Made by a program: the position numbers and the translations under genes. 64,000 nucleotides of DNA from Hymenopus coronatus. Taxonomy: Eukaryota; Arthropoda; Insecta; Mantodea; Hymenopodidae. This document shows positions 10,345-21,817 of the stretch, piece after piece; the stretch's first letter is position 1; every line of letters starts with the position of its first letter. The stretch lies in NCBI GenBank assembly GCA_030762935.1, contig CM060896.1:13349001-13413000 (forward strand). The letters are read 5' to 3'. A model generated the notes under the pieces. It searched no databases, was not told the origin of the DNA, and saw only the letters and a list, made by a program, of their open reading frames with translations.

Positions 10345-11581
10345 GCCTCACACAGATATGGCGCCACTAAGCCAGTTAGACGGTAGCATCGTATAGTTTA
10401 ACTTTAGACTAGCTTGTATCCATAGTTACAGGTCAATAGCTTGTTCAGTTTTTTAATGACAACATTTTAAACAAGATAACTTTACAGTTTTCATAAAAAC
10501 GGAGGATTTGGATAAACGAGCAGTGATTAAATACTTCCATTTGAAAGGCTTAAAACCTAAAGAAATCAAGGAGGAAATGGACAGTACATTGAAAGACTCT
10601 GCCCCTTCATATTCAATGACTAAAAGGTGGGTTGCACAGTTTATAATGGGACGTACGAGCACTAGTGATGAGCCTCGCTCTGGACGTCCTGTAGAAGTGA
10701 CAACTCCAGAGATCATTGAAAACATACATCGTTTAGTACTGGAAGACCGCCGATTAAAGTTGTTTGAGATAGCAGAGGCTGTAAACATATCAAAAGAACG
10801 TGCTGATAATATTTTAAGTAATGTTTTGGGCTTTCACAAGGTCTGTGCAAGATGGGTGCCACGTTTGTTGACACCTGATCAAAAGTTGCAAAGAAAAACT
10901 GTTTCTGTTAAAAATATGGAGCTCTACCGTAAAAATCTCAGCAAGTTTTTGAGACGGCTTATTAGCTTGGATGAAACTTGGATACTTCACTCCAGAAAGT
11001 AAATCACAGTCAAAACAGTCGATTGCGCCAGGTGAACCAACTCCAAAAAATGCAAAGTCAATTTTGTCAGCCTACAAGATTATGGCGAGTGTTTTCTAGA
11101 GTGCACAGGGAATTATTTTTATTGATTACTTGGAAAAGGTGGTGACTACTAAGCAAGCTTATTGCAACGTTTGACTGATGAGGTGAAAAGAAAATGACCT
11201 CATTTGCCAAAAAAAAAAAAAAAAAAATTGTTTCATCACAATGCTCCGGCCCATCGTTCATTATTGCAATGGGAAAAATGTGCGAATTAAAGTTGGAGTT
11301 GCTTGAACATGCACTCTATTCGCCAGATCTAGCACCCAGTGACTACCACCTGTTCCCAAACCTCAAAAAAGTTCTTGGTGGATGAAGATTTCTTAGCAAC
11401 GAGGAGGTCATTGATGCGGTAAACAGCTATTTTGAGGACCTTGATAAATCGCACTACAGAGATGGTTTAATTCAATTAGAACACCGATGTGACAAATGTA
11501 TTAGCCTTTCTGGAGAATATATTGAGAAATATAGAAACAAAAAAAATGTTAAATGCTGTTTTCATTGGGACTTGACCCTAG
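10345..11581 (+). mobile_element. Mariner element 1, defective
   Basis: About 1.2 kb, closely similar to the second mariner at 56819-57939 from the phrase cacagatatggcgcc onward. The right end ggacttgaccctag followed by TA is a worn mariner inverted repeat. The left inverted repeat is not recognisable, so the left limit is approximate and 10278-10344 remains unassigned. It sits inside a minus-strand HPR copy. Confidence 0.85.
10499..11532 (+). pseudogene. Mariner transposase, broken
   Basis: Cut-and-paste DD34D transposase of the Tc1/mariner superfamily, which would bind the element's ends and insert at TA. The N-terminal DNA-binding part is intact and open to about 10990 (EPRSGRPVEVTTPEI, then VCARWVPRLLTPDQK, then LDETWI with the first catalytic Asp at 10970-10972). 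The likely start codon is ACG at 10499, where ATG is expected. A 5-bp loss relative to mariner 2 near 10990 shifts the frame. The second catalytic site near 11234 reads FHHNAPAH and lacks the Asp codon. The third Asp is kept (SPDLAPSDY, 11341-11343), followed by NEEVIDAVNSYFEDLD. A 19-A run at 11209-11227 also disrupts the frame. Not functional. Confidence 0.9.
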
Positions 11582-11582
11582 T

Positions 11583-11960
11583 ATTTGCTTGCCCACGAAT
11601 AAGAAAAACAAATAGCGACATCCCATTTGAGGAAAACAAAAGAATTTTAAACAGGGAACATCCTGAAAATTACTCGGGTGTAGTAAGTTTCTGTCTTATC
11701 TCTTATTGTTTAACAGTTATGCAAAATTCATTTAGAATGAATACTACTTTCGAGGTTATCAAATTCTGGAAGAATATACCTACATTTTATTTGCCATTTT
11801 AATCAAAATCGCTCTTTTCCAAAAAAAATTCTATGCAACGGTTAACTCAATTTGCAGGTTTTTCTTGAAAACCTTCGTCCGCATCCTTCGATGTTGGCTG
11901 AATTTAAATTATGTTTTTCACAATTGCAGGGACCTTTTACTCTAAATAATTGTCTAACTT
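11583..11960 (-). repeat. HPR copy, remainder after mariner
   Basis: Diverged minus-strand HPR sequence: gtagtaagtttctgtctta, acagttatgcaaaattcat, ttttaatcaaaatcgct and cttgaaaaccttcg appear in the expected order. It continues the part at 10066-10277. Confidence 0.65.
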
Positions 11961-11984
11961 CCTTTGAAATGTAGATATCGAATT

Positions 11985-12310
11985 TATCCACTATGTACAG
12001 AAAAGTTTCCTGCTCATTGAAAAACATGACAAAAACAAAGTCACGGTTAAATACCAAACAGTCTTCCAGGAAGCTGTACGGAGATGATGCAGAATATCTT
12101 CAACAAAACGTAAACATTTATACATAAATATTTTCGTTATTTTAGATTTATCCAAAACATCAAAACTCAAATGAGTCTTGCAATTTTTATTAAAGAATCT
12201 TATGATTTTCCGCGATTAAATGTAAATCTTTAATTTTCTGCAAATTACACATTCATTCTGAATAACTGATGAAATTGGTAAAGCTTAACAATTAAAGAGA
12301 GAGGGACAGA
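11985..12310 (+). repeat. HPR fragment, strongly diverged
   Basis: Remnants of + orientation: cactatgtacag, ggttaaataccaaac, gtcttccagg, and a worn gtaaatctttaattttctg. It is too changed to set limits well. Confidence 0.4.
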
Positions 12311-12316
12311 GAGACA

Positions 12317-13148
12317 CATCTACGTGCTTCATTCACATGATTTTGTTGACATCTCTGTATTTAATTATTGTTACCAAGCTTATTTTTGTTTCTACTTAAC
12401 GCTACTCGAGATAAACATTAGCAGGAACGTCTTATTACTTAGTTCTTTATAAGTAGAAGGGAAATAAGGGAATACACTAGACTAAACCGACAGTCAAATG
12501 TTTTAAATTGTGGTTGCTATGGGATTGAAATCCGTTTCTTTGCGTGGCCAGAAGTTGACAAGTTCCCGTATGAGAAAAGTTCAAGTATTTTAGAACTGAA
12601 ACCAATAACAAGGAATGTCTCGAAAACCGCCAACTTCACGAAAAAAATGAATAAATTATGTATTTTGTGTAGTAAGTTTTTGTCTGTCTCTTTACGGTTT
12701 ACTAATTATGCAAAATTCAGAAAAAATCATCCAGAATAAAGTAGTCTTCAGAGGCTATTCCCAGAAAATTCAAGATATACATTTTATTTGGTATGTAAAT
12801 ATCTTAAATATAAGCGATTTTATCAAAACCGTTAGAGATAATTTTGACATAACCAACATTTTTGAAATTTTTTTCCATGTAAAGGGGTTCTTTGGGGTGG
12901 GGGCTTTTCCTCAAAATCTTCGTGTCGCATCTTTGGAAGATACTTAACTTAAATACCAAGTTTATTATTTTACAGAATTTTCGTTTTTGAGTTATCGGAC
13001 AAAGACCTTTTTCTAAAAATGTTATTTTTCGGATACAGGGAACCCTAAAATATGTACTTTCTGGTGAAATATCGGTATGGAATTTTTGGGTGTAATACAA
13101 TCCTTCTTTATATACTTTGTACATAATACGTGCAGAGAAAGTAATAAA
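12317..13148 (-). repeat. HPR copy, complete, reverse, subfamily B
   Basis: Right terminus at cattcacatgattttgttg and palindrome at 13100-13140 (tactttgtacataatacg). The internal GT site has been lost entirely. The right part has the B-type text (gaatacactagactaaacc). Confidence 0.85.
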
Positions 13149-13310
13149 TATCTGACTGCAGAAAGGTAGATCTCGTTAAAGTACATAATTTATGTAAAAC
13201 AATTGTGGCATTAACCATTTACTGGTTTAAATTTCCTAACACTTGTGTCTACCTAAATTGCTAATTCCATTTCGTTTTTGTGTCTATGTAACGAATGTGT
13301 CATTCACTTT

Positions 13311-14205
13311 TTAAAAATCTGATGTGCTACACTCACATGACTGTCTCTAGCTGTTCCACAAACTTCTTACATAAGATAATTCTTCTTTCTGCACCTTGCT
13401 AATCGTGGTACTCATTAGCACAATGTTCTTACTACTTAGTTCCTTATAAGTAGGAAGAAAATAAGGGAATACACTAGGTTAAGCCAATAGAAATGTTTTA
13501 AAAGCTGTCGTTATGCGATTGTCATTACAAATCGCTTCTTTTCTTGGCCAGGAGTAGAACAAAAGAAAAACGGACACTCCCGTCTGAGAAATGTATAAGT
13601 ACTTCACAACTGAAACTAATAACAATGAGTACCTCGAAAACGGTAAGCTCCACGAGAAAAATAAATATGACATAACTTTTGTATTTTAAAAAAACCTATA
13701 TTTTTTATAGTAAGTTTTTGTCTATCTCTTATGGTTTACTAGTTATGCCAAATTAAGCAAAATTCATCCAGAATAAACATGTCTTCAGAAGCTATTCTCA
13801 GAAAATTCAAGATATACATTTTATTTGTCAGGTAAATATCTTTAATATACGATATTTTAATCAAAATCATTAGAGCCATTTTTAAGAAAATAAACATTTT
13901 CGAAAAAAGTTCCGTGTAAAGGGCTGTTTGGGGTCGGGGGATTTTTCTCAAAATCTTCGTGTCGCATCCCTGGAAGATACTAAACTTAAATACCAAGTTT
14001 GGTATGTTAGCTACTATTCGTTTTTAAGTTATCGTGTTCACGGACACACACACACACGGACCTTTTTCTGAAAATGCTTTTTATGGATATAGGGGGTCCT
14101 AAAACACGTATTTCCGGTGAAATCTCGGTATCGAATTTTTGGGTGGAATACAATACTTGTCTATCCCTACGTACATTGTACATATGGGGCTAGAGAAAGT
14201 AAAAA
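13311..14205 (-). repeat. HPR copy, complete, reverse, subfamily B
   Basis: Starts with aaaaatctgatgtgctacac and ends with the palindrome ctacgtacattgtacatatg. Its sequence parallels the + copy at 4417-5299, including the tctgagaa/cactcccgt block and the ttatgccaaattaagc phrase. The CA site is short (14044-14057). Confidence 0.9.
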
Positions 14206-14351
14206 TCTATCGTTTTAGCCTACTGACTTCTTACAAGTACAATGCAATATGTAAACAAAGTTTAACTCCATTAACAAGTAACAATAGAAGAATGAGCAGA
14301 GAAAATAATGGAATGCAACACAGAGTTTATCTTTTGTACTACTTACTAGTG

Positions 14352-14520
14352 GTAATTAGGAAGTATTGCAATCCACTCCAATTTCAACACCGTGTTTCAC
14401 AACAATTCGCGTTTTGAGTTCCCCGCGCACCTTATTCTGTATATAAATATATGAGAATACCATAGCTATAAAATGAAAAACCCTGTTAAATACCAAACTA
14501 GATATTTAAATTTACAGAAC
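14352..14520 (+). repeat. HPR fragment, strongly diverged
   Basis: gtattgcaatccactccaa, gttttgagttcccc and gttaaataccaaac occur in the order of the left third of the family. No hairpin remains. Confidence 0.55.
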
Positions 14521-16002
14521 CAGAAGAATGATCCACGAATTGTCAATAAAATTTCAACCCAAATTACTACTCACATGAAATATTTTTCTTACGTTAGTAA
14601 CACGAATTTTTTTGTAGTATCACACTTCAGAGTCATTCTTTATTATTAGTTTGGATTTTCGAAATTATACTTCATGTGGGCAATTAGATATTCGTTTTCT
14701 CTTCTGCTCATATTTTTGTTAAGTTTGTACGATCTAATAACCCTAGAGGTTTCTTGTTTTACCTACATGCAACTGTTTTTATCGAATATCATAAAGAAGA
14801 TAATGAGAATATCTAAGCGCTTGTAACAATAGTACTAGAACAGTAGTTAGAAAAGGTTTGCCAATCTCTGCATCTTGGGAACCGATAGCGGAACACATGC
14901 GAGTACCAGTTGCGTACCTACCGAGTAGAGACCGACCTGTATTGGCGACTGCATGTAAACAACCTGTAGTAACGTGTTGAGGAACGTGGCTCGACTATGC
15001 TGTGTATTACAATACTCTTTTACAGGTAGTTAATTTGATGATTGTAACATCTCTTGCTTCAAATGGATTGCATAAACATTTGCAATTCATACAGAAGAAC
15101 TTTGCAATTACATCTAAGACAATAACATATATTTGGAAACATTGAAATACCTCGAGCCCTGAAAGATGTCGATGAACTTGTGCAAGCAATTAATCACAAA
15201 CACGTGACATATGTTTTAGACCGTGTGATAAAAAAGTGAAGACAGTGTCTGGAAAAAGAATATAGGATTTTCAATAACGAAATGTGCTACGAGATGTTAC
15301 GGAAATAATTAATAATAGAGTATCTTACCCAGTAGTCGATGTCCTATTTCCCTTTTGCTACAATCACATTTTGTGATGTAAAGTGAAGTTTTTCACAATT
15401 TAAAGCCTGTTTACGTGCCAATTGGAGACGATTCACATTTGAGACGTTACGAATGTATGTTGTGCATTGTAATCTATAATGATGCTGATGACTTGTTGCA
15501 CAACAACAATTGAAGTATGTAAATATTAAAATTGTTAGTTCCCGTAAATCAGTGATATTTATGTTTACCTCAATCGTCTTCCACTGTTAGTGAAAACATC
15601 ACAGTCTACCACTGACCAATGTTCCTTCTATTAGTACTACTGCATTGTCAACACATCTCAACCTGTTACGCTATCGTTCCCCAAGATGTTATAATGATAT
15701 GAATGGCCATTCCGTAAGGTTTCCAGGATTGTGAAAACACCTCCGCCATCCTGTGACTGACTTGAAGAAAATCCCAAGTAACAAACATGGACCAATGAGA
15801 GACGTGAAATGCTGGGGGAGTCAGATATAAGTTTTATAAATAAATTATCTGTTAGTTCCGGAATTCCTGTAGGCTTGTTAGTCAGCGTAACCTTATTATT
15901 TATTAGCGACTCTTCAGGCTCTCAAAAGGAGGGTGGGTACAGCTACATGCGGCGCTTAAAACCTCACCTGAAATGTACTGTAGAGGCATTAATGCTACTC
16001 AC
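14521..16002. other. Longest stretch with no recognised feature
   Basis: About 1.5 kb without HPR sequence, transposase or reverse-transcriptase similarity, or long open frame. Open frames of 60-66 codons at 15007-15189 (-) and 15809-16009 (+) have no recognisable product. It may be old unique DNA or an unknown element. Confidence 0.4.
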
Positions 16003-17167
16003 CTTTTAACACATAATATGTACATAACGTATACAGAAGCTATTGTACTGCACACAAAAATTTCATACCGAGATTTCATCGAAATTAAAACGTTCATTTT
16101 TTGAAAAAGGTCCGTTTGTGTCTGTGGTCATCATAGCTCAAAAACGAAAAGTCCGTTAAATACCAAACTTGGCATTTATATATTCCAAGGATGCGACACC
16201 GAGATTTTCAAGAACATCCTCCGCCCCCAACTACTCTTTGCATGGAAAAATGTTTGGAAAATTGATTTTCTCAAAAATAGCTCTAAAGATTTTGACTAAT
16301 GATAATATTTACCTGACAAATAAAATGTATATCTCGAATTTTCTGGGAATAACCGCTGAAGACTACTTTATTCTGGATTGATTTTGTGGAATTTCGCATA
16401 ACTGGTGAGCCATAAGAGATAGACAAAAATATACTTAGCAAAAAATGTAGAGCTCGTTGAAACACACAGATTGTTTTATATATATTTTTTTTTCGTGGAG
16501 TTAATCGTTTTTTGTTTTTTTTGTTTTTTGTTTTTTGTTTGTTTTTTGTTTTTTTTTTGTTTTTTTTTATTGCTGTTGGTTTCTTATACTTTTATATTTT
16601 TCTTATACGGGAATTTATTAACTCCTGGTCACGCAGACAACTGCAATCACGTAGCAAACAGCTATGAAAAGATTTGACATCGTTAATCTACGACTCCTTG
16701 ACACAGCTCACTAAGAGCCTTGGCCTACCGCACGGCCGCTGCGTCCCCCATCTCGGTCATTACAGATGTCATGGATGGGGTGCAGTATTGGGGGGTGAAA
16801 CGAGGTCAATGCTTCGATCCCCCCGGCCAGTTAATGAGGTCTTCAGGTGGTCTCCATCAAGTAGCTCCCCGATTGGCCCCCCAGGGACCTCACGAGATTG
16901 AGTGCACCCGGTTCAGGTCTCCCAGCGGGGAAAAAGTCCCCTCGCCGATATTGAAATCGAACCCAGGTCTCTCGCTTGGCAAGCAGCAATGCTACCAACG
17001 CGTTAGGGAGACGACCTCGTTAACCTATGGTACTCCCTTATTTTCCTTCTACTTGCAACTTATAATTTGTTCTCGATTAGCAAGAAGTAATTACAAGAAT
17101 GGGCTTTTTAACAATTTATTGCAGAGCTGTAGAGAAAGTCATGTAAATGGAACACATTAAATATTTT
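16003..17167 (+). repeat. HPR copy split by a SINE
   Basis: Palindrome at 16012-16036 (ataatatgtacataacg). A tract of T runs broken by single G or GG lies at 16508-16570. The copy is interrupted at 16687-17016 by a SINE and then resumes at cctatggtactccctta, ending at 17167, where it abuts the next copy. Confidence 0.85.
16687..17016 (-). mobile_element. tRNA-derived SINE, type A
   Basis: On the minus strand an RNA polymerase III A box (TGGTAGCATTGC, rc of 16987-16998) and B box (gggttcgatttc, rc of 16953-16964) lie at tRNA-like distance. The insertion is bounded by tcgttaa at 16680-16686 and again at 17017-17023, a 7-bp target duplication inside the HPR copy. Much richer in GC than its host copy. 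SINEs depend on a LINE for mobility; the partner is not identified. Confidence 0.8.
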
Positions 17168-17869
17168 TACTTTCTCTATAGATACTTTGTACATAGTATA
17201 CAGAAGGTATTGTACTGCACTCAAAAATTCTATAAAAATATTTCACCGGAAGTCGGTAAAATACCAAATTTGGTATTTAAATTCGTATCTTCAAAGGATG
17301 CGACACGAAGATTTTCAAGAAAATCCCCTTACTCTCAACCACCCTTTACATGGAAATTATTTCGATAATTTTGATTTTTTTCTTAAAAATGACTAGTGGT
17401 TTTGATTAAAATGTTGTGCATTAAAGATATGTACCTAACAAATAAAATGTATATCTTGAATTTTCTGGAAATAGCCTCTGAAGTCTACTTTACACTGGAT
17501 GAATTTTACGGAATTTTTCATAACTGCTAAACCGTAAGAGATGGACAAAAAGTTGCCAGACAAAACATGTACAGCACGTTAAAACACACAATTTGAGCTA
17601 TACGCATTTTATTCGTGGAGTTGATCGTTTTTAAGATATCCTTGTTTTCTATTTCATCTTTGAAAAACATAGCAACCAGCTTTTGACTATCACTTGAACC
17701 TATGATACTCCCTTATTTCGCTTCTACTTACAAGGAAGCAAGTAATAAGACTATTTCTGCTATTTTTTTCTCAATTAGCATGAAGTAAATTGAAGCATAA
17801 GCTTTTTAACAATAATTTGTTGCAGAGATGTAGAGAAAGTCATGAGAATGGAACACATCAGATTTGTTT
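17168..17869 (+). repeat. HPR copy, tandem, shortened
   Basis: Joined head to tail to the previous copy (atatttttactttctctat). The microsatellite region has been deleted: tttcaccgg passes straight to aagtcggtaaaatacc at about 17250. It also lacks the tacaggaatttgtcaac stretch near 17665. Confidence 0.85.
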
Positions 17870-18204
17870 TTGTCCCAAGTGAAGCAAATGAAGTTGGAAG
17901 CCCAGAGATTTGGTAGCAGCCATACAAACGTCGCCGGATTCTCCCTAATCTGTTAAGACATAGCAGCGCAATCAGAGAGTGTAGAAACTCTGCTCTACTC
18001 ACCTATAGCAGTCCACACTCAATTTCAGTGAAAATAAAAAGCTCTAGCTTCCTAAATAAATAACAAATTATATATTTTATTTGCAAGGCTCCCTCTACCC
18101 ATTTTTCAACAAACTATTATTAAAGCAGCTCATTCTTCAACAAACCTCGCGTTAATTGAGACAACATTTGTACAAATTGTTTAATTACATTACCCTTGTA
18201 TGTA
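17870..18204. other. No recognised feature
   Basis: Short non-HPR segment. Nothing coding is recognised. Confidence 0.4.
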
Positions 18205-18368
18205 CAACGGGGAATAAGGGACTTCAGTAGGCTGAAGGATAGTCAACTGTTTTAAGAGCTGTTCTTGGAAAGTGTTGCACTTTGACCAGCAATAACTTCT
18301 CATTTGAGTAAGTTTAAGTATTTTAAGACTGCAACCTATAATAAAGAATATTTTGTAATGAGCTAAGT
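18205..18368 (-). repeat. HPR fragment, diverged
   Basis: ggaataagggacttcagtag, gatagtcaactgttttaa and aagtattttaagactgcaac follow the minus-strand order of the right half of subfamily B. Confidence 0.5.
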
Positions 18369-18407
18369 AATGTATTCGAAATAATTTGGCGGTTTATCGA
18401 GATTTAC

Positions 18408-19424
18408 ATTTTTACACATACTATGTACATAGTGTATAGAAAAAGTATTGCATTCCACCCAAAAATTCCATACCGATATTTCACCGGAAATGCATGTTTT
18501 GAGCTCCCCTGAATAAAAAAACATTTTTACAAAAAAAACTCCGTGTGTGTGTTTGTGCACAGCATAGCTCAAAAATGAAAAGACCGTTGAATACCAAACT
18601 TGGTATTAAAGTTTGGTTTCTTCCAAGGATGCGACATGAAGATTTTCAAGAAAATTCTCCCACCCCCAGCTACCCTTTACATGGTACCTTTTTCCAAAAT
18701 TTTGATTTTCTTAAAAATGGCTCTAACGATTTTATTAAAATACCGTATATTAAAGATATTTACCTGACAAATAAAATATATATCTTGAATTTTCTGGGAA
18801 TAGCCTCTGAAGACTAATTTATTCTGGATGAATTTTACGGAATTTTGCATAATTGCTAAACCGTAAGTGATGGACAAAAAATTGCCAGGCAAAAAATTTA
18901 CAGCACGTTAAAACACACAATTTAAGATATGTGTATTTTTTTTCGTGGAGTTGATCGTTTTTGAGATATTCCTTGTTTTGGGGTTCAGCTTCGAAAAACA
19001 TACTTTTCTCATACAGGAATTTGTCAACTCTCTTCCATACAAACAAAGGAAATTCAGTCACTTACAAGGAAGCAAGTAATAGGACTATTTTTGCTATTTT
19101 TTTTTCTCGATTAGCACGAGGTAAATAGAAGCGTTAGCTTTTTAACAATAATTTGTTGCCCTCCTGGATAGTGTGGTGGTAGCGCATCTGCTTCACATTC
19201 AAAAGGTCGTGAGTTCGATAAGGAATTTTTCGGGTTTTCCCTTTTCCTGAGAAGACGAATGTCGAGTAACTTTAAGATCCATGGACCCCGAGATCATTTC
19301 ACCAATTTCATTCATCGTCCGATATGACCAACCAGGTTAAAGGACGTTAAGTTACAACAACAGCAAAAATAATTTGTTGCAGAAAAGTAAAGAAAGGCAT
19401 GTAAATGGAACACATAAGATTTTT
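18408..19424 (+). repeat. HPR copy A, split by SINE; left parent of duplication
   Basis: Palindrome acatactatgtacatagtg at 18418-18436. The tandem duplication begins inside this copy at 18611. A SINE interrupts it at 19160-19367, and it ends near 19424 (aaatggaacacataagattt). This is one of the two direct copies between which the crossover took place. Confidence 0.9.
19160..19367 (+). mobile_element. tRNA-derived SINE, type B
   Basis: A-box-like gtggtggtagcgc (about 19173-19185) and B-box-like gtgagttcgataa (19209-19221) are spaced as in tRNA. The 3' end is CAA/A-rich (acaacaacagcaaaa). A 13-bp target duplication aataatttgttgc is present at 19147-19159 and 19368-19380, inside the HPR copy. 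Confidence 0.85.
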
Positions 19425-19559
19425 CCCTTATAAGGAAGCAGGAAATAAGATCATTTCTGGTAATATTTATCATTAAGTACATAAAAGAAAAATCGTTTGC
19501 AAGAATAGTTTGTTTCCAGAACAGATGGAGATAGGTATGTGAATCGAACACATCACATG
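19425..19559 (+). repeat. HPR right-end fragment
   Basis: Has ataaggaagcaggaaataag and ggtatgtgaatcgaacacatc; it abuts the next left end through catgtttactttctctag. Confidence 0.7.
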
Positions 19560-19690
19560 TTTACTTTCTCTAGACCCGTATGTACAATGTACATAGGGAT
19601 AGAGAAGTATTGTATTCCACCCAAAAGTCGATGTCGAGATTTCACCGGAAATACATGTTTTAGGACCCCCTGAATCCAAAAAAGATTCAA
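19560..19690 (+). repeat. HPR left-end fragment
   Basis: Palindrome gtatgtacaatgtacatag (19579-19597), then the tttcaccggaaatacatg block. It breaks off at aatccaaaaaagattc and switches to a minus-strand copy. Confidence 0.8.
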
Positions 19691-20265
19691 TAACAAGCTT
19701 ATTCTTTTATTAACTTAATGCTAAGTGAGAACACATTAGCAGAAATAGATTTATTACTTGCTTTCTTGTAAGTAGAAGCGAAAAAAGGGAGTACCACAAG
19801 TTAAAGTGATAGTCAAAAGCTGGTTGCTTTGTGACTGAAGTTCCTTTGTTCGTATGGACAGGAATTGACAAATTCCTGTATGAGAAAATTATAAGTTTTT
19901 TAAAGCTGAAACCAAAAACAAGGAATATCTAAAAAAACGATCAACTCCACGAAAAAAAATGTATATAACATAAATTGTGTGTTTTAATGTGCTCTACATT
20001 TTTTGTTTGGAAAGTTTTTGTCTATCTATTACGGTTTACCAGTTACCGTAAAATTCATCATTCTTCAGAGGCTATTCCCAGAAAATTCAAGATATACATA
20101 TTATTTGTCAGGTATATAATTTTAATATACGATAATTTAATCAAAATCGTTAGAGCCATTTTTTACAAAATCAAAATTTTAGAAACATTTTCCATGTAAA
20201 GGATAGTTGGGGGTGGGGGAATTTTCTTGAAAATATTCGTGTCGCATGCTTGGAAGATACTGACC
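19691..20265 (-). repeat. HPR copy, both ends missing
   Basis: Runs from agcttattcttttattaac to gtgtcgcatgcttggaag; the hairpin third and the terminal tgatgtgttcc are absent. It meets the preceding + fragment with no spacer, giving an inverted fusion. Confidence 0.8.
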
Positions 20266-20805
20266 TTATTATTACTATATCTTGGTTGCAGCGCTTAAAC
20301 TAGCGCTAAAGCTATTTAGGTATAGTTTTTTCACTTTTACTCACCATAACATTGTATTATTAACTTTTAAAGACATATCTTGTTTATTTTTGGACTTAAA
20401 ATTTCAACAAAGTACGCGATTTACATTAAAATATATCAAAAGTATTTGTTTTTTTAACTTTTTTACAACAATTTCAATCGGTTCACTAGATATCAGACAG
20501 GTTGGCGTCTAAATCGTTCATAATTGACGTTCATGTTGCAAAATTCAGAACCACCAATATTTGAAAATTGCTTATCACTAGCCATTAAAAGGCTGTGGAA
20601 CCATCATTGGTGATTATTAGATTACTGGAGTCGTTTTATAATTGATTTTAAGGCACGAGTTGTTTTTTTACATCTTGACTATGATTTGCAACATTTTTAC
20701 AAAAAATACCGCGATAAGCCATCCTGCCAATTCTAAAAGTGATTCTGTGTTTTTAGAGTTCTGAATCAATTATTGTTGTGTAAATACGTGATTTTCGTGT
20801 AACTT
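20266..20805. other. No recognised feature
   Basis: AT-rich DNA. A 76-codon open frame (20282-20512) is F/L/I-rich, as expected by chance from AT-rich sequence. Confidence 0.4.
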
Positions 20806-20985
20806 GTTTATTGTAGTTTTAAGTGGTATCACCAAAGCATACGAACGAAGCGAGCTTGCGCTGTAATAGGTTTAGGTTAGTGTGTAAAGAAACTGATTTT
20901 GCTGTACTTTGATTTCAATAATTTTCACTGGTTTCACCAAAGCATGCGAGCGAAGCGAGCGTGGCTATGTTAGGTTTAGGTTTGT

Positions 20986-21036
<51 letters not shown>

Positions 21037-21305
21037 ATACAGATTTTCATGTACTTTGGTTTTAATACTTGTGACTGGTGGTACCAAAGCATGCGAGCGG
21101 AGCGAGCATGCGCTGTTTTAGGTTTAGGCCAATGTGTTAAATAAACTATTTAGTTTTCGTCTACTTTGGTTTTAATCATTTCGATTGTTCCAACCAAAGC
21201 ATGCGAGCGAAGGAAGCATTAGGCGTGTTAGGTTTAGATTAGCGTGTATCAATAAACTGACTTTCCTGTACTTTGGTTTTAACAATTTCCACCGGTTTCA
21301 CCAAC
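20806..21305 (+). repeat. Tandem repeat with GCGAGCGAAGCGAGC core
   Basis: Four full and one partial unit of about 105-137 bp. Each unit has gtactttggttttaa, then ccaaagcatgcgagcgaag, then gttaggtttag and a tail ending near aaactga. The core also contains an imperfect inverted repeat (gcgagc/gctcgc spacing). The second unit carries a long GT run. No coding function is seen. Confidence 0.85.
20987..21032 (+). repeat. GT microsatellite, 23 units
   Basis: Uninterrupted (GT)23 within the second unit of the tandem repeat. The same site in duplication unit 2 has 16 units. Confidence 0.95.
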
Positions 21306-21654
21306 TGAGCCTTAGTACTCCATTGTTAATGTGTGAGTGTTGGTGACTTTTGAGCTTCACTTTTGTTTTCTTTCTTGTTTGGTGACCTTATCTACGTTGG
21401 TAGCATACACATTTCATTGTTCCTAGACCATAAATACTTATTTCCCGCCTAGCAACAGCTGTTAAATCTTCCCCCAACATGACAATTTTCGTGAATTTTC
21501 TATTTAGGAAAGAGTATTTTCAGGGTAGGAGCGGTGGGATATTCCAATTCTAGATGAAAACATATTAGCAGCTTGATGCTCTGAAGTGGATTATGAGGTT
21601 AGTTTCAACTCTTAAGGATATATTTATATGATGGTACTCTCGTATAGCTTTACC
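21306..21654. other. No recognised feature
   Basis: Non-repeat DNA between the GCGAGC tandem repeat and an HPR fragment. Confidence 0.4.
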
Positions 21655-21817
21655 CTGAACTTAAATACCAAGTTTGGTATTTAACGGTATTTTCGTTTTT
21701 GAGTTATGCTGCCCACACATATATATATTTCCGGTGAAATCTCAGTATCGAATATTTTGGTACAGTGCAATAGCTTCTCTATACACTATGTACATAGTGG
21801 TTTAGAGAAAGTAAAAA
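21655..21817 (-). repeat. HPR left-end fragment
   Basis: aaataccaagtttggtattt, cgtttttgagttatgctg and a palindrome core actatgtacatagt at 21783-21796. The CA site is reduced to acacatatatata. Confidence 0.8.

Noticed and set aside
18418..18446. HPR palindrome as a terminator or operator
   Set aside because: It is the end of a dispersed repeat in about thirty places on both strands and is not linked to any gene.
20860..21240. Telomere-type TTAGG repeat
   Set aside because: ttaggtttag occurs once per long unit and is not an uninterrupted (TTAGG)n array.
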